Assembly: GCF_900111095.1 (NCBI RefSeq)
Contig: NZ_FOGB01000002.1
Location: 235,405-299,404, forward strand
Direction: 5' to 3'
Origin: Amphritea atlantica
GTDB taxonomy: Bacteria > Pseudomonadota > Gammaproteobacteria > Pseudomonadales > Balneatricaceae
DNA length: 64,000 nucleotides
Positions within the stretch are counted from its first letter, which is position 1. Each line of letters starts with the position of its first letter. Below the pieces are notes generated by a model that saw only the letters and a list, made by a program, of their open reading frames with translations, was not told the DNA's origin and made no database searches. Positions 28,201 through 36,851 of the stretch are shown here, piece by piece. A program made the position numbers and the translations under genes.

Positions 28201-28818
28201 CTCTGCAATGCTGGCCGGATTAATGATCGGCATAAAGAACGACATGAATGCTACATCAGACTGGTGCGGCATGCTGGAGGAAACGCAGCCGTGATCATCC
28301 CCTGCGACGACCAGCACACCACCACGAGGCGAGCTGCCAAAGGCGTTGCCATGCTTTAACGCATCTGCGGCGCGGTCAACCCCGGGGCCTTTGCCGTACC
28401 AGATGGCAAACACGCCATCGACATTCTTATCTGCAGCGGTTTCAACCTGCTGGGTTCCCAGCACCAGTGTGGCGCCCAGCTCTTCATTCACCGCCGGGAT
28501 AAAGTCTATGTTCTGCGCCTGCAGCAGTTTTTTGGCCTGCCACAAGGCCTGGTCATAGCCGCCTAAGGGTGAACCACGGTAGCCACTGATAAAGCCTGCG
28601 GTATTGAGATTATTCTTGCGGTCCAGCTCCCGTTGCATCATTGGCAGACGAACCAGTGCCTGGGTTCCGGTCAGGAAAACGCGCCCGGTCTTGCGCAGAT
28701 AGCGGTCATCGAGGGTATAACTGTCTAAATCCTGCGTCGCCGCATCATCGGCAAGGGCCGCCCCGATAGTGGTCGGATCAGTATTGCCCTGATCCGGACT
28801 CCGATCGTAATGGTTCAT
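25291..28818 (-). CDS. Fused indolepyruvate ferredoxin oxidoreductase
   Basis: This protein of about 1175 residues joins the IorA and IorB parts. The N-terminal TPP-type domain contains TAGFISGYRGSPLGGYD. A second TPP domain contains GIGCHVMATWMGR (near 480). An iron-sulfur section with CEGCGDCSAQSNC and further Cys lies near 655-700, and the gamma domain with GVGGTGIVTIGALI near 760. The enzyme oxidatively decarboxylates arylpyruvates to aryl-acetyl-CoA. The start at 28818 is chosen for AAGGTG 6 bases upstream; an ATG six codons earlier (28836) lacks a site. A divergent Lrp-type gene is probably its regulator. Confidence 0.92.
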   Translation of the reverse strand: MNHYDRSPDQGNTDPTTIGAALADDAATQDLDSYTLDDRYLRKTGRVFLTGTQALVRLPMMQRELDRKNNLNTAGFISGYRGSPLGGYDQALWQAKKLLQAQNIDFIPAVNEELGATLVLGTQQVETAADKNVDGVFAIWYGKGPGVDRAADALKHGNAFGSSPRGGVLVVAGDDHGCVSSSMPHQSDVAFMSFFMPIINPASIAEYFEFGLWGIALSRFSGTWVGFKAISETVESAASVDIAELPQFTIPQDYTAPEDGLHYRWPDLPGPQMETRIEKKLEAVAAFARANPLDRCLYNLRQARMGIVTTGKAHLDLMAALEMLGLSETKLRALGIDIYKVGLVWPLEKHGAMDFIRGKEEVLVIEEKRGIIESQIKEHLSAPDETIKVRIIGKHDEQGRPLVPYVGELGPNMLAKVVADRITLLLGENFREQLAEIGLRGSSVCDPQGVRRLPYFCSGCPHNTSTKVPQGSKAQAGIGCHVMATWMGRQTESLTQMGGEGVNWVSKSRYLDNTHIFQNLGEGTYFHSGTLAIRQSVAAHTHITYKILFNDAVAMTGGQPVDGVISVPAIARQVHAEGVQRIAIVSDEPEKYSDKSIFPSVATFHDRLELDVVQRELREIAGVTVLIYDQTCAAEKRRRRKRGQFPDPQKRIFINHNVCEGCGDCSAQSNCLSVVPRETEQGRKRRIDQSSCNKDFSCVEGFCPSFVTIEGGTLRKGAGVTTGEAFQQKIASLPLPQQAPLTGCYNLLVGGVGGTGIVTIGALITMAAHLESKGATVLDFMGFAQKGGTVLSYVRLAPEPDAIHQVRIETGQADAMIACDMVVATTDKALTVLRKDHSRAVLNLAEIATADNVLYRDADMESTRRTRILNEALGDDRLASLDANRLAEALLGDTVFSNVMMLGFAWQQGLVPVSLTALQTAIEMNGVAIEKNQSAFNWGRLAAVDPAFVSQSAGGHTPAPERTLQQKIERNAEFLSRYQDSAYAGRYRSLVKQIAEAEQSLAVNSTELTGQVATQLFRLMAYKDEYEVARLYTGTDFLQEVAQTFTGDYRIKFNMAPPLLARKRDSQGRPKKMQFGPWVLKGLRMLAKMRRLRGTPLDLFGYNPERKLERQLRDDYITLINDLSSSLTRDNLATAIELAAVPAEVRGFGPVKEKAVREAQARSQSLQQQLNQNRV

Positions 28819-28931
28819 ACCAGACACCTTAGTCATCGTTGTTATTGTTATGCGGTGAGGCGTATCTACTGATCTGAATAAATGGCCCCACCTGATGCAG
28901 CAAAGTGTATGGTTTTTTTTACGAAAGGTGC

Positions 28932-28961
28932 TTGCAAACTGATTGGTTATTCACGTGTAAT
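28932..28961 (+). promoter_or_regulatory. Candidate promoter of the Lrp-type gene
   Basis: TTGCAA (28932) and TGTAAT (28956) are spaced by 18 bases in the AT-rich gap between the two divergent genes. Match to consensus is moderate. Lrp-type regulators usually bind such gaps. Confidence 0.35.
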
Positions 28962-29031
28962 AAGAAAGAATCTTTATATTTATTGTGCTTTATATGGATA
29001 ATATTTCGTTTTTTGGTGGATAGGTGAGAGT

Positions 29032-29502
29032 ATGGCTGAAACCCTCGATCGTTATGATCGTCATATTATGGCCACCCTGCAGGAAGATGGCCGTATCTCT
29101 AATCAGCAACTGGCGGACAAAGTTGGTCTCTCCTCTGCCGCCTGCTGGCGTCGGGTGAAGGCTCTGGATGAGAGAGGAGTACTGAAAAAGTATACGGCGC
29201 TGGTTGACCCTGAGGCCCTGGGCTATGACCTCTGCGTGTTGATAATGGTCACTCTGATCCGTCATCAGGAGGATCATGCTGTTGAGTTTCATAAGGCTGT
29301 ACAGGGCTACCCGGAAGTCTTGCAGTGTTATGCCGTAACCGGAGATACCGATTATGTTCTGCGGGTAATCATTCAGAACATGGCTGCCTATGACCGTTTT
29401 TTGAATGAAAAAATCTTCAGCCTGCCGGGGGTAAGTCAGGTGAAATCCAATTTTGCCTTGCGCGAGATTAAAAATGAAACCGCGATTCCTATCGATCTGT
29501 AA
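29032..29502 (+). CDS. Lrp/AsnC family transcriptional regulator
   Basis: This 156-residue protein has an N-terminal winged helix (LDRYDRHIMATLQEDGRIS then LADKVGLSSAACWRRVKAL, about 4-50) and a C-terminal RAM ligand domain with VTGDTDYVLRV (near 101-112). Length matches the family. It is divergent from the indolepyruvate oxidoreductase and aminotransferase genes. Such regulators often control the adjacent amino acid catabolic operon and sense its substrate; Trp, Phe or Tyr are natural candidates here (inference). Confidence 0.93.
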   Translation: MAETLDRYDRHIMATLQEDGRISNQQLADKVGLSSAACWRRVKALDERGVLKKYTALVDPEALGYDLCVLIMVTLIRHQEDHAVEFHKAVQGYPEVLQCYAVTGDTDYVLRVIIQNMAAYDRFLNEKIFSLPGVSQVKSNFALREIKNETAIPIDL

Positions 29503-29603
29503 TCGCTGCCTGTACTGAGAATCTTCGCTGAGTATTTCCGGGCTTTCAGCTGATCCGGCACCGGGCGATCATCAGTCTCAGTCGCGGTACAGAGTCTTTG
29601 TCG

Positions 29604-30572
29604 TTAGCGATCTGTCACAACCGATAGCGTGTGCAGCGCCTTTATCCGGCGTTTTTCCAGTACCGGGCTGATCAGTTGCACGGTGATAGCCGCAATGATC
29701 ACCAGAGCCATCCCCAGCAGACTTAACCGATCGGCATCAGCGGAAAAGATGACCCCGTTGAACAGCGTTAAGCTGACACAGAGCTCAGTCAGAATAAAGG
29801 TGACAACCGGGGCCATGGCGATGCAGGCACTCACCTGCACGGTTTGCCAGTAACGCATCGCCTGGGCAAATGATCCGTAAGCGACCAGTGTGTTCACGCA
29901 GCAGAACAACGTGACCCAGCGGTCCTGAGTATCCAGCTCCAGCAAAGACGCCGGATGGCTAAAGGGCAGCATGACCACCAGTGCATAGAGGTAGATGCTA
30001 AGCAGAATATTGGAGGGCGACAGCACCCTGAACAACGACTTTTGCAGCAGCGCATAAGCGGTCCAGCCCAGTGCTGACACCTGAATAATCAGAAAGCCGA
30101 TACCGGTCAGCCCGGTGCTGCTCTCAATCGCCGGATGAAAAAACAGCAGCATCCCCGTTGCCATCAGGGCAAAACAGGCCCAGTGCTGCCAGAACACCCG
30201 CTCCTTCAGAAACCACCAGCCTCCCAGGGTGAGAAACAGCGGCGCTAACTGAAAGCTGAGTTGTGCCGCACCGGGGTGAAGATAGCTCAGTCCCCACACC
30301 ATAAAGGTGTAGTTTACGATCAGCATCGTCCCGGCCACCATGAGCCGGATAAAGTTGGTTGCCGACAGGTTGCGGAACTCTGACAATTTGCTCCGTTTGG
30401 CCTGCCAGATGACCATCACCACACCGGCAAAGGTAAATCGCAGCCAGGTAAAGGTGACCGGATCGATAAATCCGGTCGAAAGTTTCAGGGCAATGGGGAG
30501 CATCCCCCAGAACATCAGGGTGACGCAGCAGAAAAACAGGCCATATAAAAATCGGCGACGATCCAGTGTCAT
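29604..30572 (-). CDS. EamA-family DMT transporter
   Basis: This 322-residue membrane protein has about ten hydrophobic segments arranged as two EamA repeats. FWGMLPIALKLSTGFIDPVTF near the N-terminus is typical of the first repeat. The family exports metabolites such as amino acids. The ATG at 30572 starts the conserved part; a longer frame runs upstream but lacks family features and would cross the control region of the divergent LysR gene. The LysR gene probably regulates it. Confidence 0.85.
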   Translation of the reverse strand: MTLDRRRFLYGLFFCCVTLMFWGMLPIALKLSTGFIDPVTFTWLRFTFAGVVMVIWQAKRSKLSEFRNLSATNFIRLMVAGTMLIVNYTFMVWGLSYLHPGAAQLSFQLAPLFLTLGGWWFLKERVFWQHWACFALMATGMLLFFHPAIESSTGLTGIGFLIIQVSALGWTAYALLQKSLFRVLSPSNILLSIYLYALVVMLPFSHPASLLELDTQDRWVTLFCCVNTLVAYGSFAQAMRYWQTVQVSACIAMAPVVTFILTELCVSLTLFNGVIFSADADRLSLLGMALVIIAAITVQLISPVLEKRRIKALHTLSVVTDR

Positions 30573-30707
30573 TGCAGCTCTCGACAATAAAAAAACAGAG
30601 TCTGAAGCATGGCGTTTATTCTGTCCTGTTTCCAATGCATAATAGTTCATAGCTTTATGCATAAATCGGGTAATACTTGATAGGGATGACAAGAGAGTGA
30701 GGATCAG

Positions 30708-31652
30708 ATGAGCAGTATTAAGTTGTCGGGTCAGTTTCAGCAACTGGATATTAAGAGTCTGACTGGCCTGATCTATCTGCTAGAAGAGCGCAATGTCGGC
30801 CGCGCGGCAGACCGTCTGTTTATCAGTCAGTCGGCGATGAGCCGGGTATTGACCCGGCTGCGTGAAGGGTTTGATGATCCGCTGTTTGTGCGTACCGCCC
30901 GGGGCATGATTCCCACCTCTAAAGCGCTGGCGCTGGAACTGCCGGTGCGACAGATGCTGGAGCAGATGTCCAGCCTGATAGCAGAACCGCAGTTCGTGCC
31001 ACACCTGAGTGAGCGTACCTTCCGTCTGCAAACCACCCATTATCAGGCCCAGGCGTATGGCCCCAGTATTGCTGAGCGTTTTTATCAGCAAGCGCCTAAC
31101 GCCTCTCTGGACACCACCACTGTTTCCGAATCCAGTTTACTGGAAGCTCCGGGGCAGCAGTGTGATGTGATTTTGTGCAGTAATTTTATTCAGGTGCCGC
31201 ATCATTTTAAGCGTCAGTTGCTGGGACGGGAAAAGTATGTGTTGATTATGGCGCAGGATCACCCGCTGGCGATGCAGGAACGGGTCAGCATTGCCGAGTA
31301 TCTGTCATATTCCCATGTACTGGTTAGCCTGGGAGGGGGGACGAAGTTACTCGGGAATGATTCCCTGGGGAAGCTGGCACAGGAAAAAAAGTTTGCGCTG
31401 CGCACCCCCTATTTTATGGCTGCGCTGGAAGCGGTGGGGCGGACCCAGCTGCTGTTCAGCTCCAGCGGGTTGCTGGCCTCTCAGTATGCCGAGCGCTTTG
31501 GACTGACAATTAAGCCGCTACCCTTCGAATCGAATGACATCGATTACTATCTGGTGTGGCCCAAAGCGGTCGATCAGGACCCGGGTAGTCTCTGGCTGCG
31601 GAATCTGTGCAGCCAGGTGGTCAGGGAACTGATTCCTTTTCCCGTGGATTAA
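30708..31652 (+). CDS. LysR-family transcriptional regulator (NodD/LeuO-like)
   Basis: This 314-residue protein has an N-terminal helix-turn-helix (LTGLIYLLEERNVGRAADRLF then SQSAMSRVLTRLRE, about 19-53) with FDDPLFVRTARGMIPT, typical of the NodD/LeuO branch. The C-terminal effector domain follows. It is divergent from the EamA exporter with 135 bases between them. The gap contains an inverted TATGCATA element and could hold its binding site. The effector is unknown. Confidence 0.9.
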   Translation: MSSIKLSGQFQQLDIKSLTGLIYLLEERNVGRAADRLFISQSAMSRVLTRLREGFDDPLFVRTARGMIPTSKALALELPVRQMLEQMSSLIAEPQFVPHLSERTFRLQTTHYQAQAYGPSIAERFYQQAPNASLDTTTVSESSLLEAPGQQCDVILCSNFIQVPHHFKRQLLGREKYVLIMAQDHPLAMQERVSIAEYLSYSHVLVSLGGGTKLLGNDSLGKLAQEKKFALRTPYFMAALEAVGRTQLLFSSSGLLASQYAERFGLTIKPLPFESNDIDYYLVWPKAVDQDPGSLWLRNLCSQVVRELIPFPVD

Positions 31653-32888
31653 TTAGTCGATGTTAACGACCGACTGCTGGTGGAGTATCTCAGTGCTCTG
31701 AGCAGTCTCTGTACTACTGTTTTCTGGCCACAACAGTTGCGTGTCATTGATACCCATACTCCTTGCCCGGCCACCGGTTTTGGCGGTGTACATGCGATGG
31801 TCCGCCAGCTCAATCAGCGCTTTCCAGTCTTTCGCTGCATCGGCCTGAATTTCGGCCACGCCGATGCTGGCAGTGACCGGTGTGTTGTCCGGGCGCAGTC
31901 CCAGTCCTGCTACCATAATTCTGTTAATGACATCGTTGGCTTCGTCCGGTGTGGCGGTCGGCAGAATAACGATAAACTCCTCACCCCCCCAGCGGATGAC
32001 GCTGTCTCCTTTACGCACCGTTGCGCAGAGTTGCTGTGCGGCTGTTTTCAGCACCACATCACCCGCATCATGGCCGTAGACGTCGTTCACTGTTTTGAAG
32101 TGATCCAGATCGAGATAGAGAATCGACAGATGGCTTTCACTCATGGTTGTCAGACGAAACTGCAGATCAAGCATCTCTATTCCGGCTCTGCGGGTCAGCA
32201 GTCCGGTAAGCACATCATAACTGGCACGGTTAACCTGGGAGAGCATGTAGCGCAGCTGGTTAAGGGAGGCAAACATCGCAACCCCCAGAATCAGTGAGAA
32301 CAACCAGATTGTGGAAACGGCCTGCGGAATATCAGCTTTGGCCTGTGGAATCACCGCTATTACCACGACGGTCAGCATCGGGGTGGCATAAGCCAGCAGC
32401 TCTCGCAGGGTTAATGGGAACAGGGTCAGACCGGCAATCATCACAAAGGGCAGCAGCGCATAGAGCTCGGCAACGACCTGTTCTGTGCCACTCAGTTCAT
32501 AGGATTGCAGCCAGTGATCGGAGACCAGATAGAACAGCGGTGTTACCGATAGCATGCCGGCTAGCAGTAACCGCGCGCGAAGCAGGCTTGCCTCTTTGCG
32601 CGCCTGCCAGGCGAGCAGGATAAACGCTGCGCTGGAGAGCAAGCGAATCAGCAGCAGTTCGCCCCATAGCTTTCCTGGCAGGAACAGCAGGTCGATCAGC
32701 GACCAGGTTGGCACCAGCACTGCGAAAATCGCGCAGAAGAAAAATACCCGGCTCTGTATGATAGTGGCCCGGTGTCGGGATATTGGCATGCTGTGATGCT
32801 TATGAGTGAACAGCTCGTAGAGTTGGTCTAGTGTATAGATACCCAACGATTCACTGAGAGAGATATACATAGCGGTTAAGTATTTCAT
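31653..32888 (-). CDS. Membrane-bound diguanylate cyclase
   Basis: This 411-residue protein has about five to six hydrophobic segments between 45 and 208 and a GGDEF domain at about 220-380. The active-site motif is GGEEF (301-305), and the inhibitory site RKGD (292-295) lies five residues before it. DLDHFKTVND is intact. It should make c-di-GMP and be product-inhibited. The membrane part is not a named sensor domain I recognise. GGAAG stands 7 bases before the ATG. The C-terminal tail is Ser/Thr/Gln-rich. Confidence 0.92.
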   Translation of the reverse strand: MKYLTAMYISLSESLGIYTLDQLYELFTHKHHSMPISRHRATIIQSRVFFFCAIFAVLVPTWSLIDLLFLPGKLWGELLLIRLLSSAAFILLAWQARKEASLLRARLLLAGMLSVTPLFYLVSDHWLQSYELSGTEQVVAELYALLPFVMIAGLTLFPLTLRELLAYATPMLTVVVIAVIPQAKADIPQAVSTIWLFSLILGVAMFASLNQLRYMLSQVNRASYDVLTGLLTRRAGIEMLDLQFRLTTMSESHLSILYLDLDHFKTVNDVYGHDAGDVVLKTAAQQLCATVRKGDSVIRWGGEEFIVILPTATPDEANDVINRIMVAGLGLRPDNTPVTASIGVAEIQADAAKDWKALIELADHRMYTAKTGGRARSMGINDTQLLWPENSSTETAQSTEILHQQSVVNID

Positions 32889-33060
32889 CCTTCTACTTCC
32901 GAGGTTGATCAGAGATCAGACTGCACAATATAGGCTTGTCACGCAGGAAACTACGTCTGTTTTCAGGTAAGTGTCACTAAAGTGATACAGGTCAATTCTG
33001 CCATCAAACGATCCACAAAACGGGTAGCAATCGTCACATTCCGAGCGTTGTGATGCGCTT

Positions 33061-34809
33061 CTAAAAAGGCAGTTTGGTTTTGCTGCGGGGCTTGAATTTA
33101 AGCGTCTGACGGGACTCCCTGAGTAGCTGTTGTTCCAGTTTATCTGTTAGCAGACTGATCGATAAGGGTTCTGAATAGAGATACCCCTGCGCGAAGTCAC
33201 ATCCCAGGCGCAGCAGCGACTGCTGTTGCTCTGCCTGCTCGACACCTTCTGATACGGTGAGCAGATTCATGGTGTCTGCGAGGGCAATTATTGCCTCGAT
33301 GACCGGTTTAGAGTTGTCAAAATCACGGATGAAGCTACGGTCAATTTTAACGCCATCGATGGGCAGCCGGGCGAGATAGCTGAGGGAGGAGTAGCCGGTA
33401 CCAAAGTCATCGATCCAGATGCTGTAGCCTGCGTCTTTCCACCGGAGCAGCAGCGGCAGGGTGTTATCGATATCTTTCATCAGGCTGGTTTCAGTGATCT
33501 CCAGGCAGATCCGGTGGTCGGGGGCGTCTACCCTGAGCAGGGCATCGTTGACCTGTTGTGCCAGTTCCGGTTTATTCAGAATGGCAGAGGAGATATTGAT
33601 CGATAGTTTGGAGGGCTCCTTCTGGCTGGGAAGTTGTCTGAGTTCCGCGGCAACCGTTTCAATAATCCAGACGGTCAGTGCGCCAATCTGATCCGACTCT
33701 TCAATAATTGGGATAAAGGTTTCCGGTCCCAGGCGGCCCCGTTTGGGGTGATGCCAGCGCAGTAGTGCCTCCGCCCCGACCACCCGTTTTTTCTTCATAT
33801 GGACGATCGGCTGATACTCAATATAGAGCTGGTTTTCAGCGATTGCAGTGCTGATGCCCTGCTGGATCATGACTCTCTCTTCTACCTGACGGTGCATGGC
33901 GGGAAGAAAGTAACGGGACCGGTTGCGTCCTGAGCGTTTGGCCTCATACATGGCAATGTCGGCGTGCTTTAACATCCGTTCGGCGCTGTTGGCATCATCG
34001 GGATAGAGCGTAATACCGATACTGCAGGAGAGTTTAAAATACCTGTCGCTGACCTGGAAGGGCTGCTGTATCGCCTCGATAATGTGGTGGCTGAGTTGAC
34101 CCGCCTGCTCTACCTGCCCGATGTCGGGAAGCATGATGATAAACTGATCGCCGCCGGGACGTGACAGTAAGAGTTCTTCCGGAAAGGGTAACTGGCTGTG
34201 CCGGGTTTGTTGTTTTACCACCTGCAGCAGTCGTTGGGCGATCTCCCTCAGTATCTGGTCGCCATAGGCATGGCTGGAGGAATCATTGATCTGCTTAAAG
34301 TGGTCCAGATCGATGTATAGTAGTGCAATCCGACTCTCCTGCTGGCGTGCCCACAGGATCAGCTTGCTCAGTTCCTGATGCAGTCCGCGACGGTTAGACA
34401 GCCCGGTCAGAGGGTCACGGAACGCCATCAGCTCCAGTTTGGCATGGCTGTCGCTGAGATTCTCCTGCATCTCCTGCAGGGCTTGCCCGAGTTCGGCAAA
34501 CTCATCATCAGAGTCCAGTAAAAAACTGACCGGTGAACCGTCGGTGCTGTAGCTGCGGGTTTTTTCTGTCAGTGTCTGCAAGGGGCGCAGCAGTCTGCCT
34601 GCCAGTATGCGGGACAGGATGAACACCGGCGGTAGCAGCACTAAAAAGGCAACGGCCAGCATCGCCAGGCGATTAAGTGGCAGATGATTGAGTTGGTTCA
34701 GATTGAGTTCGCCGATCAGGAAAGAACTGACCAGTAATATAATCAGCGTCAGGGCTGCAGAGATCGCTGTAATAATCAGGCTGATTCGCAGTGGTAGTGA
34801 GCGGGCCAT
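33061..34809 (-). CDS. GGDEF-EAL protein, probable c-di-GMP phosphodiesterase
   Basis: This 582-residue protein has two membrane segments (about 10-33 and 47-68), a HAMP-like linker (about 70-120), a GGDEF domain (about 128-300) and an EAL domain (about 315-560). The cyclase motif is GGDQF (219-223): Gln replaces the conserved Glu, so cyclase activity is doubtful. The EAL domain looks complete: EAL (347-349), DDFGTG (467-472), Lys488, SEGVE and QGYLYSEPL. It probably degrades c-di-GMP, opposing the cyclase coded next to it on the same strand. Confidence 0.92.
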   Translation of the reverse strand: MARSLPLRISLIITAISAALTLIILLVSSFLIGELNLNQLNHLPLNRLAMLAVAFLVLLPPVFILSRILAGRLLRPLQTLTEKTRSYSTDGSPVSFLLDSDDEFAELGQALQEMQENLSDSHAKLELMAFRDPLTGLSNRRGLHQELSKLILWARQQESRIALLYIDLDHFKQINDSSSHAYGDQILREIAQRLLQVVKQQTRHSQLPFPEELLLSRPGGDQFIIMLPDIGQVEQAGQLSHHIIEAIQQPFQVSDRYFKLSCSIGITLYPDDANSAERMLKHADIAMYEAKRSGRNRSRYFLPAMHRQVEERVMIQQGISTAIAENQLYIEYQPIVHMKKKRVVGAEALLRWHHPKRGRLGPETFIPIIEESDQIGALTVWIIETVAAELRQLPSQKEPSKLSINISSAILNKPELAQQVNDALLRVDAPDHRICLEITETSLMKDIDNTLPLLLRWKDAGYSIWIDDFGTGYSSLSYLARLPIDGVKIDRSFIRDFDNSKPVIEAIIALADTMNLLTVSEGVEQAEQQQSLLRLGCDFAQGYLYSEPLSISLLTDKLEQQLLRESRQTLKFKPRSKTKLPF

Positions 34810-34921
34810 CAGTTAAACCTTTGCGCCTCAGGCGGACTGAAATAACAGGCAAACTTCACTGATGGCATAGTACTACTCACTATCATGTTGTTTTAATTAT
34901 TGAGCCTAATAATAACAGCGA

Positions 34922-35575
34922 TCAGCAAAGTTGCAGCACCTTATCAACAAGTTTATTAATGCCGCTGGCCGCTTCACTGATACTGCCAGCTAACATATAA
35001 GCCGGAGTTGTTACAATCTTGCGGGTGTCATCAACTATTATGTGGCTGCAATCGCATTCCTGATGCTGACCGCCCATCTCCTCAATTGCTGCCGCGACCT
35101 CTTTGTCATTGCCTATGGTGCAGATCGCCCCCTTGCCAAATAGCAGAGGCGTCATCGTTGGCGCGATGCAGATCAGGCCAACCGGTTTACCCGCTGCATG
35201 AATCGCCTGAGTAAAGCTGATCACCCCGGGGGTGACTACGGCTGTAGCCCCGGCTACCGCGAAATTACTGAGATTTTTTGCCGCGCCAAAACCGCCGGGA
35301 ATAATCAGTGCGTCGTAGTCAGCAGGGTTGGCATCCGCCAGGTCGATAATCTCTCCCCGCGCCAGTCGTGCCGCTTCGGTGAGCACATTACGCTGCTGCC
35401 CCGCCATCACCTCACCGCTGCGGTGATCGATGACATGCATCTGATCAATGTTGGGGGCCATACACTGATAGCGGGCACCACCCTGCTCCAGTGCCAGCAG
35501 TGTCAATACGGACTCATAAATTTCGGAACCATCGTAAACGCCGCATCCTGATAGAATGACTGCAACTTTTTTCAT
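34922..35575 (-). CDS. elbB: ElbB-like protein (DJ-1/PfpI superfamily glyoxalase)
   Basis: This 217-residue protein starts MKKVAVILSGCGVYDGSEI, as in ElbB/ES1 proteins, and carries PGGFGAAKNLSNFA (about 93-107) and the nucleophile elbow LICIAPTM with a Cys near 135. E. coli ElbB has glyoxalase III activity and was linked to isoprenoid supply. The ATG at 35575 is preferred because AAGGGAG lies 8 bases upstream; the open frame extends 13 codons further without a site. Confidence 0.93.
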   Translation of the reverse strand: MKKVAVILSGCGVYDGSEIYESVLTLLALEQGGARYQCMAPNIDQMHVIDHRSGEVMAGQQRNVLTEAARLARGEIIDLADANPADYDALIIPGGFGAAKNLSNFAVAGATAVVTPGVISFTQAIHAAGKPVGLICIAPTMTPLLFGKGAICTIGNDKEVAAAIEEMGGQHQECDCSHIIVDDTRKIVTTPAYMLAGSISEAASGINKLVDKVLQLC

Positions 35576-35715
35576 GATCGGTACTCCCTTAGTATGGTGA
35601 CAGGGTTGTGACAACAGAAACGTGTCAATGACTGCAGATAAGAGTATTTAAAGCGACTGACCTTTGTCGCCCGCATTAAAAACCTCAGTGGCCAAGTATA
35701 GTGCTTTATCTGTAG

Positions 35716-36801
<1,086 letters not shown>

Positions 36802-36851
36802 TATCAGGCAGCTGCAGGGATAAGTATTAATAGTGGTTGATGGGGGCAGGA

